NCBI GenBank assembly: GCA_000697475.1
Contig: JNEU01001071.1
Coordinates: 1 to 44,853, forward strand
Length of the DNA: 44,853 nt
Direction of reading: 5' to 3'
Source of the DNA: Lichtheimia corymbifera B2541
Taxonomy: Eukaryota > Mucoromycota > Mucoromycetes > Mucorales > Lichtheimiaceae
The translations under genes were made by a program, and so were the position numbers. Shown piece after piece: positions 32,830 through 43,117 of this stretch (position 1 is its first letter; every line of letters starts with the position of its first letter). Under the pieces are notes generated by a model. The model saw only the letters and a program-made list of their open reading frames with translations, did no database searches and was not told the DNA's origin.

Positions 32830-33590
32830 ATATTATACCCACGTCTCTCTGTAATGCTTCCAACGCATCCTTCCTATACTATGTGCATTACCATCCTCCT
32901 CCTCAAAAACACACGTACCACCTATACTTCCTTCCAATGTAGATTTTCTTTTTTGTACAGAGAACAACCCCACCCCCCAAAAAAAGCAGCAGCTACATCC
33001 ACCCAAAACAAAGAGCAACAACAAGCAAACCATTATCCATATATAATATATGTGTGTTGTGTGTGTATATGATGTGGCTAATCACAAGGCATTGTATCCA
33101 GGGGGTGCGTGTGGCAGATGATGATAGTGAAGAATGAAAAACACACAATGGTCAATACAAAATGAATGATGTGACGGAAGAGCTGCCGATGGCATTTTCT
33201 TTTTGTTTTGTGAGAGCAGAATGAATTACCCAACTAATGCATCTTTGCAGCTGTATATATGCGACAAGCATGAAAGACGGGGGCGTTGTTACCATCTGGT
33301 GCAACAAAAGGTGCATCAGCAATTGACTTGGCCGACGATCCGCTAGAAACGGCATTAAAAATGCTGAAAGCACATGGTGACACGGCAATATGCAACTGTA
33401 GTGAAACGAAGGTGGTTGACTGCCACCTTGTGTGTGAACATTCATGATGATGCTGGTAGTGTGCGTGAGTAATGCCATTCCTTTCCCCCGCCCCCTTTTC
33501 TCGTTGGCGCCGCTTGTAGATAAATAAATACGATTGCATTTTCTTTTTTTACATGTCTTTCTTTTCCTACTTTTTCGCTTTCCAACAATA
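32830..33590. other. Intergenic region, no gene recognised
   Basis: Holds the 3' end of the PRELI/UPS gene and the promoter and 5' UTR of the next methyltransferase gene. A poly-A/C-rich stretch (CCCCACCCCCCAAAAAAAGC) lies near 32969. The long minus-strand frames here are the antisense of the low-complexity Asn/Ser/His codons downstream. Confidence 0.5.
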
Positions 33591-35610
33591 ATGCTTGTTG
33601 GTCCCCGCGACAATAATAACAACAACAACAACAAAACATCTTGGATCCTTAACTGGTTCTCACAACTCGCACAATCAGGACGTTCTTCTTCTTCTTCAAA
33701 CGAGAATGCAGCAGCAGCAACAGAAATAATACCTGCATCACCACCACCATCCGACTTGCCACCACGGCAACAAGCAACATCTGTTGATGAAGACACCCCT
33801 CCACCAACACCACCACCAGAGCGACGTGGATCACAACAGACAGTCAGCACAACCAGGACTTTCTTTTCTGACAGTGATGATCAATATTCAACATTCTCCA
33901 GTGCAAGACGACGTAGTAGTAGTGAGCGATCGATGCTCAAAGAGTTATGGCTCAAAGCACGGAAACATCATCCGCATTACCCACGGTTTCATTGGCCGAG
34001 TCGTAACAATCACCATAATCACCACCGACGACACCATCATCATCAGCATCACTTGATCTTTGATCCCACACTGCAACAGCAGCAAAATGAATTAACTACG
34101 CATAGCATTCCATCATCTTGTTCACAGCGATTATCTTATGATGAAACAATGATGATACGAGCAGATTCTTCTAGTTGCCAAGAGCTACTTCATCCACACA
34201 ACAAACGCCATTCAATTACCTCCCTTATGTCAGGTGACCGGATCACTTTTGCATCACGACCAGCATCCATTTTTTGTTCTCAACCTGCTTCTCCCATGCT
34301 CTCAAGAACTGCCAGCAGACATAATGACACGACGTCAAATGACACCACCACTATCACTACTAATGGAGATACAGCAATGGATGATTTGTATTCAAGGATA
34401 AATGACGATACGCGTGAGAATCGAACCCATTTTCTACCAGATCGATGGGTCATCAAACCGGAGCTTGTGCAATTAGCGTTGGACAATGGGTGAGTACATA
34501 CATCAATGCATGATGTGATGAACATGCTGGGTGTGGGTGTGTGAATGTGGCGGAGGGGAAAAAAGAGTGACGGAGTGCAGAGATAGGCAACTTTGTGTCT
34601 TTCCTTTCTGATTTGTGTTTCCTTGTGTCAACTAAATACACTGATGCCCCCCTTCTCCATTGTTTAGGCTCTTTTGTAGTCCGTTCAATATTTCTTCTTC
34701 CGCCGGTGCTTCTGAGAAGCATGTGCTTCACGTTGGGTAAGTCAACAACATCATAAAAATGGCATTTGTATCTCATGATCCCATTTTATTTAGCTGTGGG
34801 GATGGTACATGGGCATCAAGAGTGGCACTCGAATATCCAAAATGGGTGGTAATGGGTATCGACGATCGTTTGTCAATTACACATAAGCGTCACCGATCAC
34901 CTCTAAGGCCGAATGTGCGGTTCCTCCGAGATCCCGAAGTCTCTTTGCTTGACATGCTACGACGTTTCCCTGATGGATCATATGATTTGGTACATTGTCG
35001 TTTCCTGATACTATCGTTATCTTCGGAGCAGTATCAGGAATTGGTACAAGAATGCTGGCGTATATGCAAACCAGGAGGCTATGTGGAGTTGCTAGAAATG
35101 GATATGCGTGTTTATTATACTCGCCCCTGCACGGGAAAAGTTATGCAGCTGTTTAATTCACAAGGTATGCTATTTATCCATCAAAAGGGTCACTTTTTGT
35201 TAATACGCTCTTTAGTTATCCATGCCATGGAGAACAAGGCATTAGATCCACGTCTAGCCAGACAACTCAATAGCGTTGTAGGTGATCTATCACAACCTGG
35301 TGATTCATGTCGTCTGTTATATCATGGCAATTACAAGTCTTTACCACTTGGTGTCTGGGGCGGTCGTTTAGGTGTCATGTTTAGAGATGATGTTCGTAGC
35401 TTGTTTGAACGTTTCCGATCTATCGTGGCAGAAAAGCAACAACAACAGCAACACCAACAGCAAGACGAGTATTCATTAGCGGCAGAAGATGTTAATCCTC
35501 CTCAACATACCCCGGATTCAGTGCTTGAGCAATTGGATGCTGATATGGATTCACAGCGAGCGTTTATGAATCTCCATTATACCTATGCCCAAAAGGTCGA
35601 TTGTATATAA
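33591..35610 (+). CDS. SAM-dependent methyltransferase with long disordered N-terminus (paralog C)
   Basis: Class I SAM-dependent methyltransferase of unknown substrate, a more distant relative of the tandem pair at 1-7 kb. Exons 33591-34489, 34668-34736 and 34794-35610 give up to 594 residues. The ATG at 33591 is the first in frame. Residues 1-~300 are low-complexity (Asn run, Ser, Pro, poly-His such as HHRRHHHHQHH). RWVIKPELVQLALDNG leads into the fold; then motif I HVLHVGCGDGTWASRVALEYP, MGIDDR, FPDGSYDLVHCRFL, and CWRICKPGGYVELLEMD. A Gln-rich stretch precedes the C-terminus (ALSA-like VDCI end). A 51-nt segment at 35165-35215 (GTATGC...TTTAG) keeps the frame and has no stop. It is probably a fourth intron, since removal gives NSQ-VIHAMENKALDP. 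No N-myristoylation motif, unlike paralogs A and B. Confidence 0.87.
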
Positions 35611-35930
35611 TAACCCCTCCCACCTCTCTCCCTATTTGTGTGTTTATAATTTTCTCATTGTATATGTTTTGTTCGAAAAGAAAAAAAAGTTGTAATATTG
35701 ATTTATTCGACATGGTTGTCATGCGAGGGCGGTACCTGACAACAGGTCGATTTTTTAGGCGGCGGTGTCGAGGCTTATGATTTGACCAGCCAGCGTAAAC
35801 AATCTCTCTTTCTCTTCTTCCCTCCGCGTTTCTTGTAAAGTAAGTGCACATGCGAGCTCAACACAAACAGCAAAAGCAAATCATAGCTTGACAAGTACAA
35901 TTGACTCGTTATCACTCTCGCCATTTAGTC

Positions 35931-36242
35931 ATGCTGCGTTCATTGACCTTGCTCGCCCGACGATCATACACAACGGCTAACAATGCCCCTTCCTACTTTG
36001 TCTCACGCACCTCCAACAATGGCATTCCCGTGTACACTGATTTCAAAAACGGAGGCACGCAACACTTGACTATTATTCGTCGCATTGAAGGTGATGCTGA
36101 AGCACTCAAGAACGAGATCGTCGCTCTGTTTCCAGACGCACCCAGCAACTTTGCACGTGTCAACCCTGTCAACAACCATATCATTCTCAAGGGCATCCAC
36201 ATGAACGAGATCAAGGAATGGCTCATTCAAAAGGGATTCTAA
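35931..36242 (+). CDS. IMG2: Mitochondrial large-subunit ribosomal protein mL49 (Img2)
   Basis: Component of the mitochondrial ribosome large subunit; the family (mL49, Img2 in yeast) shares a fold with IF1/SUI1-like factors. A single exon encodes 103 residues. The ATG at 35931 gives a short Arg/Leu-rich presequence (MLRSLTLLARRSYTTANN). The body matches the family: SYFVSRTSNNGIPVYTDFKN, LTIIRRIEGDAEALKNEI, and the C-terminal INxHIILKG-like stretch NNHIILKGIHMNEIKEWLI. The gene is intronless, in contrast to its neighbours. It is ~550 bp from the downstream retrotransposon LTR. Confidence 0.93.
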   Translation: MLRSLTLLARRSYTTANNAPSYFVSRTSNNGIPVYTDFKNGGTQHLTIIRRIEGDAEALKNEIVALFPDAPSNFARVNPVNNHIILKGIHMNEIKEWLIQKGF

Positions 36243-36789
36243 TGGATTATATCTTTCACACCCTCTTCAATCTCACCCATCAATGGATCGTATCTCTTTC
36301 AACCTATTATTGTAAATAAGACACTTGCATTCAACACACGTACATCGTAAACCCGATACATTCTCGCTTATTTCAGCAATGTTGGTGATGGTATATTGGA
36401 TTAGTGTGGAGGATGTCTTTATGCAAAAGGGGGAGGGTGTTTTTGTTGGAGGTTTATAAATGGAACATTGTGATTTACATCCCATAAATGACCCTGTTTC
36501 TCTCTGATGACCTTCAATGGATGAATATCCTGTATCCTGTGTTTTCAATAACCTTTACTCAAAATGCGTGAGTGGTATTTGACCATCTTATTCTTATATT
36601 TGCTCTTCCTGAGGTTATTGAACATTATTCTTGAGCCACTGTATCTGTGGGTTTACACATACTGCTTTCATATTGTGACCCTCCATTGCTTTTGCGTGAT
36701 AGCTTCATAATAGTACGAAGTAATGAAAAGAAAGTGAACGTGGTGTCCAAACATACCGACCATTGGCAATATTACAAGCGCATGTCGGG
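36243..36789. other. Intergenic region between mL49 and the retrotransposon
   Basis: 3' flank of mL49 with no recognisable gene or RNA. The last five bases before the LTR (TCGGG) do not match the five bases on the other side of the element (GTATG). Confidence 0.5.
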
Positions 36790-36942
36790 TGTGGTATTGG
36801 GAGACAGGTAACAAAGTACGTCAGTGAGACTCAACAAAGAAAGAAGGTCGATGTTTATTCAATAGCCCCTGTGCTGTATATAAAATGACTGTGATTGACT
36901 GAGATCAAATATTACTGCTGCCTTGTATCTTATAATACGACA
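36790..36942 (-). repeat. 3' LTR (153 bp)
   Basis: Starts TG and ends CA on both strands (TGTGG...GACA on the + strand). It is base-for-base identical to the other LTR at 41957-42109. In the element's orientation it contains TATATA and, ~20 bases on, AATAAA (complement of 36854-36859), the expected promoter and polyadenylation signals. Confidence 0.96.
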
Positions 36943-36955
36943 TTGCCCCCCACCA
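36943..36955 (-). other. Polypurine tract of the retrotransposon
   Basis: In the element's orientation it reads TGGTGGGGGGCAA and abuts the 3' LTR, the position from which plus-strand DNA synthesis is primed in LTR retrotransposons. Confidence 0.75.
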
Positions 36956-37134
36956 GATTGAAGTATACGCGAGTATATGATATGTGTGATGATATGTATG
37001 TGTGAGTGGGTATGTGATGTGTACCAAGGCGCAGTGAAATGCGTGTAGTGCTCCGACATAAAAACCCGACCAAAAACCCAGTGGGAAAAAAGGGGGAAAA
37101 GTCATCGCTACGCATGGGACATCATATATGGCAT

Positions 37135-40100
37135 TCATGCCGACGAACGTTTGACACGCTTACTTCGTCGCACGTTTTGTTCACCACCCTTTGCTTTTCT
37201 CTTCCTAATGACAGTTTTACCCTTCTCGTCAATTTCAGGTGAGTTCTCCTCCTTTTCATTGCGTCTATTCCAGTACTGCATAATAAAGGCAGGATCAGTG
37301 AAAGCATCAGGGTCTAGCCATTGATCGTCCTCTGGACCATATCCTTTCCATCGTACCAAATATTGGCGTCTGCCAGGTTTACCTCGATGGTTGATAATAG
37401 CTTCCAACTCATATAGCTCATCGATAGGTACCACCTCATCTTGTGAAATGAGCTTGAGCTCAGAAGGAACATAATCTCTTGGCATCAACGCACCTGTTTC
37501 ATCCTGCAATACATAGGTGCCACCTTCAGTCTTACGTAGCACTGTGTATGGTCCCTCAAATGCTGGTGCCAATTTACTGCCTCGTGATTGCACCCGGACC
37601 ATGACGTGGCTTTGTTCAGGAAAATCAATCAACTTGTGCGTCGAGTTAAATTTATCGGTCATGGCTTGGTTATACGCTTCCACTTTTTCTTTCAAAGCTG
37701 GGAACACGATACCTTGCATATATTGCAATCTCTCTACCAACTCATCATGCGACATTGGTTTCGACGACGTTGCGCCATTCTTCCGATAATCTCTGTACGC
37801 GTTCATGTCTCTTGCAAACATAAGCGAGAAAGGAGGTGTGTTCAACCTTTTGGCTACACGCATGTTCAACTCAAGTTGTGTACTCGGAACGTAATAGTCC
37901 CAGTCATTACCAGCACCCTCTATCTTCTTCCGGATGACATCAGTCGCGCTCTGTACCCAGCGCTCTGCAATGCCATTAGCTCTTGGGTGGTAAGGTGTCG
38001 TGAATCGATGGTGTACGCCCAAACTCTCAACGAGCTTCTTCATGATAGTGTTCTTGAACTCTCTGCCATTATCCGATTGGAGGACACGAGGTATGCCAAA
38101 ATCACAAAATACCTGTACCAGTGCTTCGACTATCGTATCTGAATGCTTGTTGGGCAATGCACGTAGAATGCAAAACCTGGTGCACACGTCGACCATCACT
38201 AGCAAGAAGTTGTTACCCTTGGTGGATGTCTTATTGAACGATGCAAGATCGATAGCCCAATGATCACCTGGTATGTAGGCATAGATGGGACGTAATGGAT
38301 GGTATCCTTTACGCGTGATATTGTATTTCTGACAATCAGGGCATTTCTTCACCATTTCCACTGCATCTTGTGGTAGGTTTGTCCAGTAGATTCCTTCACG
38401 ACGCAAATACCTGACAATGTGCTCAGCTCCTGCATGACCTATAGTCATATGTGCACGCTCAAGCTCTTTTGGACGCTCTTCCTCTGGTGGAGTTATCACA
38501 TCCGTAGGTTCTCTATTGAGCACCCTTACATGGAAGATACACCGCTTATCATGCGTGTATAGCTTGCCGATTTTTATCTTGGAGTCTTTTGCATCCTCGA
38601 TCTTATCCCCCTCCAGGTGTTCATCGGGAGTGAACAGGCGAGATAGTTGATCAGGTAAGACATTCTCAATACCAGGCAAGTGAATGATATCAAACTGATA
38701 ATCCATTAGAACGTCAAACCAATTCAGCATCATAGTGTTGGCCAATTTCTGCGTGTTCAGGTAAGTCAAGGCTTTGTGATCCGTGTAGATCGTGAAAGGA
38801 TTGGACCAAAGGTATGGGTGGAACTTCTGCAAGGCAAATACGATACCTAGCAACTCGCGTTTTGTGGTGGAGTAGTTACGCTCAGATTTCGATAGTGCCC
38901 TTGCCATAAATGAGATAATACAATCCTTGCCCTTAATCTTTTGGAATAAAACTGCACCAATGCCATGATTCGATGCATCTGTAGCCACATAAAATGGTTC
39001 AGCCATATTGGGAAAGTGCAATAAGACATTCTTAGCTAGCTCCTGCTTAATGGCCTTCATTGCCATAGTATGCTCGGTAGTCCAAACCTTTGTAAGAGAG
39101 CCAGTATGCATTAAAGCACGGAGAGGAGCACTTATCTTTGAAAGATTGCAGATATGGTCTTTGAAATAATTCACAAGACCCATAAATCTCTGAACGTCCT
39201 TGCCTGTGGTAGGCAACGGCCAATCTAAAGCATTCGTGACCTTTCTGGGATCCAACGATATACCATGTTGCGAGATACAAAAACCAAGCAAATAAACCGA
39301 GCGTTGTGCAAAGTGACACTTTTTCTCGTTCAAGATCAAGTTGGCTCTGGTTAATGCATCAATAGCATATTTCACATGCTGGGTATGCGACGACAAATCT
39401 TTGGAGAAGATAATAATGTCATCCACAAAAGTGCGTACAAAGGGCATGTCGTAAAAGAGAATATGCATCACCCTCTGAAACTTAGACGAGATGGGCTTTA
39501 GTCCAAAAGGACAACCCCGAAAGACATACTGACGATTGCCATATGTAAAGGCCGTAATGTGCCTATCGTCTTCATGGATCTTAAACCGATGGAACGCGTT
39601 CGTCAAATCCAATGTAGTGAAAACGGTAGCACCACTTAAATCATGGAAGATTTCCTTGATGGTTGGCAATTGATATCGATCATCCTTCAAATGACGATTG
39701 ATGTGTCTGGGATCCAAGCATAAACGCTTACCTACCTTATTGCCTTGTGCATCCTTTTTGTCAGCCAAGGTCAGAGGGCTGTTCCATGCCGTGTTTTCTG
39801 GAGCACGCATGATCACACCTTCTTCGATCCACCTTTGAATTGTGGCATCAATGGTTGGCTTGAGTGCGTACGGTAAGGGATATTGCCGATGCCACGACGC
39901 TACATCATCCGTGAGCTCTAACCTGATTACGGACTCAGCGATGTTGCAGAATGACCATTTCGAGATCTTGGCATTTGCTGCTAGTTTAGGTTGTATAGCA
40001 CGCAAAAATTTGCTACGCTCTTCAGGAGTACCTGCCGGCGATTCATTGGGCTTCAGATTCTTATAGCTATCATGCACTGATGGATCTGGTACATTGTGAT

Positions 40101-41925
40101 CTACTTGATCATCCCATTTCGCTGCAACTCCCTGTAAAGCAATGCCCAACTTGGGTAACAAATCAAAACCTAAAATCACATTGTAATGTCCCAATTCCAT
40201 GACTTCAAAACGATGAACTAATGTGCGACCATTATATCTAATGCGCAAGGGTTCCGTAATACCAATACGTTTGACGGAATGATCCTTGCCAGCATACATA
40301 ATGTCACCCGACACCGGTGTAAAAGACCATTTGTTTTCATCACACAATGATTTATTGATCACAGAAATTTCGGCTCCAGTGTCTACAAGACCAAGGCAGC
40401 GACTATTCTGGATCAAAATAGGTGTCTTTAGTACATATGGATTGACATTCAACTGAGCTGTGCATAAAAACTTACTGCGAGCTTCCATGTCAATGTCTTC
40501 ATCCACACTTTGAAGGACTTCAAGTGGGATCAAATCCTCCTTGTCGTTCATGGCTACATCACCGGGATGATTGAAAGTTGAGTTAGCCTCGCCATGTTCA
40601 GCCTTGTCAGCCCGCATAGTGTTTACCTTGTACTTGGCACCACCATTCTTGCGGCTCTTGTGGTTATGCTTACGCGCACCACGGCTTGTGTTGGCCAAAG
40701 CCTCCCGTCTAGCCCGGCAATCATGCCCAGACTCAAACTCATGATGTGCATAATAGCACTTCTTGTCCTCGTCAATGGGTTCATTCAACAAGGGACACTC
40801 CTTCGACCTGTGGTTGCATCTATCATCATGATGATAACAGAAAAATTTACCTGTGGATTGGCCTCTTCTATGTCTCTTGGTGAAAGAACGAGACCCATCA
40901 TCCTCATCATCATGCGGACGCTTGGCTAAAGACAAAGAGTTTGCCAGCTTGACGATTTCTTCGAGCTTGTCAGGCAATCTATCATCATTACCAGGCTTTG
41001 CACAGAAAGACATCATCACCTTATCTTGCAAACGACTTGGCAAAGAAAGCAAAAACAGCATCGCAAGAACATCACAGTTGGACAAACCTGCTTCACGAGC
41101 CAAATTTTGGAAGCGCATGCCATATTGCTGCATTGACTCCCTCTCCTTCATGGTGCTGTTGAACACCTCAATGGCCTTCCTCACGCGGCTGTCTTGAGAC
41201 ACGAAGCGCTTGCGAACGACCCGACAGACACCATCCCAATTGAGATCCTTGCCAGTGAGCTCACTGTCATACCAGACCTCATATTCATGGTCGAAAGAGA
41301 GCTTGAGCCAATCAGACCACTCAGTATCAGGGTTGGACTTGTTCGTCTCAAGAATTTTCTTGAAATAACTCAAGAACGCATCCACACTCTTGAATGGCTT
41401 CTTGACGCCAGTGCAATCGGTAACGCCTTTTACAGCGAACTCAGGCACCTGACGTGCAGTCATGGTGCTCTTCTCTTTCTCAAGCTCAGCCGAAGACTGC
41501 AGCGCTTTGAGAGAAGCCTCCAAGGTGGCAATCTGCTCGACCAGATGCTTTTGCTGCTGGAGAAGTGCTTTCGCCTCCTCCAATTTGTCAGGTTGCCCCA
41601 ACAAAGCAGACTGCTTCTTCACCAGCTCACCTAGTTTGGAACGCAACTTCGCAAGGTCGTTACGTCCCATAACCATAGGATCAGCATGGTTCGAAGCTGC
41701 AGCACCAGTCAGCTCGATGCCTTCCATGGGGGTAGGCTTAGAGCTAGCAGAGCTACGCTCCTCCTCAGGGTCAAGGCTGACCACAGAATTCCTGCGAGAA
41801 GAGCCAGGGGAGTTGTTGTCATGGTGGTGGTGGTGGTTGTTGCCGTTGTTGTTACCGGCGTCGTTGTTGTTGCCGTTGTTGATAGCGGCGTTGTTGTTGT
41901 TGTTGTTAGCAGCAGGGGAAGACAT
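37135..41925 (-). CDS. Gag-Pol polyprotein of a chromodomain Ty3-type retrotransposon
   Basis: One continuous frame of 1596 residues; the first ATG in frame is at 41925, 31 nt from the 5' LTR. Residues 1-~90 are Asn/His-rich. Gag follows, with a variant zinc knuckle (C-x2-H-x5-H-x4-C from Cys363) and a second Cys/His cluster after it. The aspartic protease has DTGA at about 515-518. The reverse transcriptase has FVDD at about 833-836. RNase H has TDAS near 983. Integrase has an HHCC finger (CPDC near 1195) and a D-D-E triad at about 1226, 1285 and 1321, with the D(35)E spacing kept. A chromodomain at about 1502-1555 (YLVRWKGYGPEDDQW) and a basic KR-rich tail end the protein. Gag and Pol are joined without a frameshift or stop, so Gag excess must come from processing or protein turnover. 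All catalytic residues are present. Confidence 0.96.
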   Translation of the reverse strand: MSSPAANNNNNNAAINNGNNNDAGNNNGNNHHHHHDNNSPGSSRRNSVVSLDPEEERSSASSKPTPMEGIELTGAAASNHADPMVMGRNDLAKLRSKLGELVKKQSALLGQPDKLEEAKALLQQQKHLVEQIATLEASLKALQSSAELEKEKSTMTARQVPEFAVKGVTDCTGVKKPFKSVDAFLSYFKKILETNKSNPDTEWSDWLKLSFDHEYEVWYDSELTGKDLNWDGVCRVVRKRFVSQDSRVRKAIEVFNSTMKERESMQQYGMRFQNLAREAGLSNCDVLAMLFLLSLPSRLQDKVMMSFCAKPGNDDRLPDKLEEIVKLANSLSLAKRPHDDEDDGSRSFTKRHRRGQSTGKFFCYHHDDRCNHRSKECPLLNEPIDEDKKCYYAHHEFESGHDCRARREALANTSRGARKHNHKSRKNGGAKYKVNTMRADKAEHGEANSTFNHPGDVAMNDKEDLIPLEVLQSVDEDIDMEARSKFLCTAQLNVNPYVLKTPILIQNSRCLGLVDTGAEISVINKSLCDENKWSFTPVSGDIMYAGKDHSVKRIGITEPLRIRYNGRTLVHRFEVMELGHYNVILGFDLLPKLGIALQGVAAKWDDQVDHNVPDPSVHDSYKNLKPNESPAGTPEERSKFLRAIQPKLAANAKISKWSFCNIAESVIRLELTDDVASWHRQYPLPYALKPTIDATIQRWIEEGVIMRAPENTAWNSPLTLADKKDAQGNKVGKRLCLDPRHINRHLKDDRYQLPTIKEIFHDLSGATVFTTLDLTNAFHRFKIHEDDRHITAFTYGNRQYVFRGCPFGLKPISSKFQRVMHILFYDMPFVRTFVDDIIIFSKDLSSHTQHVKYAIDALTRANLILNEKKCHFAQRSVYLLGFCISQHGISLDPRKVTNALDWPLPTTGKDVQRFMGLVNYFKDHICNLSKISAPLRALMHTGSLTKVWTTEHTMAMKAIKQELAKNVLLHFPNMAEPFYVATDASNHGIGAVLFQKIKGKDCIISFMARALSKSERNYSTTKRELLGIVFALQKFHPYLWSNPFTIYTDHKALTYLNTQKLANTMMLNWFDVLMDYQFDIIHLPGIENVLPDQLSRLFTPDEHLEGDKIEDAKDSKIKIGKLYTHDKRCIFHVRVLNREPTDVITPPEEERPKELERAHMTIGHAGAEHIVRYLRREGIYWTNLPQDAVEMVKKCPDCQKYNITRKGYHPLRPIYAYIPGDHWAIDLASFNKTSTKGNNFLLVMVDVCTRFCILRALPNKHSDTIVEALVQVFCDFGIPRVLQSDNGREFKNTIMKKLVESLGVHHRFTTPYHPRANGIAERWVQSATDVIRKKIEGAGNDWDYYVPSTQLELNMRVAKRLNTPPFSLMFARDMNAYRDYRKNGATSSKPMSHDELVERLQYMQGIVFPALKEKVEAYNQAMTDKFNSTHKLIDFPEQSHVMVRVQSRGSKLAPAFEGPYTVLRKTEGGTYVLQDETGALMPRDYVPSELKLISQDEVVPIDELYELEAIINHRGKPGRRQYLVRWKGYGPEDDQWLDPDAFTDPAFIMQYWNRRNEKEENSPEIDEKGKTVIRKRKAKGGEQNVRRSKRVKRSSA

Positions 41926-41956
41926 GATGTTCAATAGTAGTATTCACTGAAAAAAA

Positions 41957-42109
41957 TGTGGTATTGGGAGACAGGTAACAAAGTACGTCAGTGAGACTCA
42001 ACAAAGAAAGAAGGTCGATGTTTATTCAATAGCCCCTGTGCTGTATATAAAATGACTGTGATTGACTGAGATCAAATATTACTGCTGCCTTGTATCTTAT
42101 AATACGACA
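41957..42109 (-). repeat. 5' LTR (153 bp) with promoter signals
   Basis: Identical to the 3' LTR. In the element's orientation TATATA (complement of 42044-42049) should direct the transcript and AATAAA (complement of 42021-42026) follows. The bases just inside the LTR (TTTTTTTCAGTGAATA) do not begin with TGG, so no ordinary tRNA 3'-end primer site is seen. The word TCAGTGA there is complementary to TCACTGA inside the LTR (41988-41994), which could allow self-priming. Confidence 0.95.
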
Positions 42110-43117
42110 GTATGTATATAAATACAGGCAATGTCCACGACCGACATCCTCAGTCTTTTTATCAACTACATCTCTTGACTGTAAGTAAGACGATCTTCAT
42201 GTATCCCATTTAGTAGCTTGCTATCCTTATATATCAACGATTGATTATGGGACCTGCAATGCTACAGTAACAGCAATGCACGCTGTGATGGATCGTGTTT
42301 GCGAACATGATCACATATAGGCGAATTCAAGACATGCATCATCATACGTGAGAGATCGAACCATCATTGCGACGGTATTATTCATTGAGTGTTTCTGGGT
42401 TACGCTGATTACAGTGCATGGGATCTATACAATGCACTTTATAGGTATCCCTTGCAATGGTGTGCTCATTTAAAAGCATCACGCACTACGGCTTTATATA
42501 AATGGGTGTACACTCCATGCATCTGTTACGATAATAGTAATCGGATGAATGGAATTAGGCGAGACCGTGCAAGAGATACAATTTCAGTCATATCATCATG
42601 GCGACGTGGTATCAGCTTTCTCACACAGGTGAATCCCAAAACTACAGCTCGCCAGTAGATTCTGGGTTGCAAGACGTGTGGCTATTTATTATGCAAAATA
42701 ATGTCAGCAGTTCTAGTAGGATACCATGGATGAAGAAACATTGTATTTAAAGGATAGCTATGGAAGCGATTATCTCCGCTATATGCGCAGTGAATGGAGG
42801 GTGATGGATTCCGGGAATTGTTTTCACTAAAGGGCATCAGGATGATGATTGTGGTCATTGTAGAAAATTGCAGCAGTATGTAGCCGTGCTGGTGTCATGT
42901 AGACTGTGTACAAGCATGCGGGTATTAATATTGCTGAAATTTATCCATGTGCTACAGGTATCGTGCCAAACACAGACTTTATTTTGATTCGACTGATCAA
43001 TCGACATATCCAAATGCATAATCATGAAGTCAAGCACCATGAGCATTACCCATGAATGATCATTTATTTACTGCTATAACTAGCTACATCCTGGTATCGT
43101 GCTTAAAAAAGACATCC
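42110..43117. other. Intergenic region, no gene recognised
   Basis: Immediately after the LTR comes GTATGTATATAAATACAGGC, a TATA-like sequence, and a donor-like CTGTAAGTAAG near 42179, which look like the start of a transcription unit. No coding frame follows. The rest shows nothing I can name. Confidence 0.45.

Larger units (their letters stand above)
36790..42109 (-). mobile_element. Intact Ty3-type (chromovirus) LTR retrotransposon, 5.3 kb
   Basis: Two identical 153-bp LTRs flank a single uninterrupted Gag-Pol frame read leftward. Domain order is Gag, protease, reverse transcriptase, RNase H, integrase, chromodomain, which defines a Ty3/gypsy chromovirus. A purine-rich tract sits at the expected place against the 3' LTR. 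Sequence-identical LTRs and the absence of stops or frameshifts mark a recent insertion that may still be active. No target-site duplication is visible (TCGGG on one side, GTATG on the other), which is odd for so young an element. Confidence 0.96.

Noticed and set aside
33152..33850. 232-codon minus-strand frame
   Set aside because: Antisense of the Asn/Ser/Pro-rich first exon of methyltransferase C; low-complexity codons leave the reverse frame open by chance.
34405..34450. tRNA B-box-like GGTTCGATTC on the minus strand
   Set aside because: The flanking bases do not form a T-arm stem, and it lies inside a coding exon.
41926..41934. Upstream TTG start for the Gag-Pol frame
   Set aside because: A nuclear gene should use the first ATG (41925); the upstream frame extends only three codons.
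36750..42140. Short inverted match (TGTCGG / CCGACA) flanking the retrotransposon
   Set aside because: Too short and not at the element edges; likely chance.
42350..42380. Second B-box-like word (GGTTCGATC) on the minus strand
   Set aside because: No matching T-stem, no A box at the right distance.
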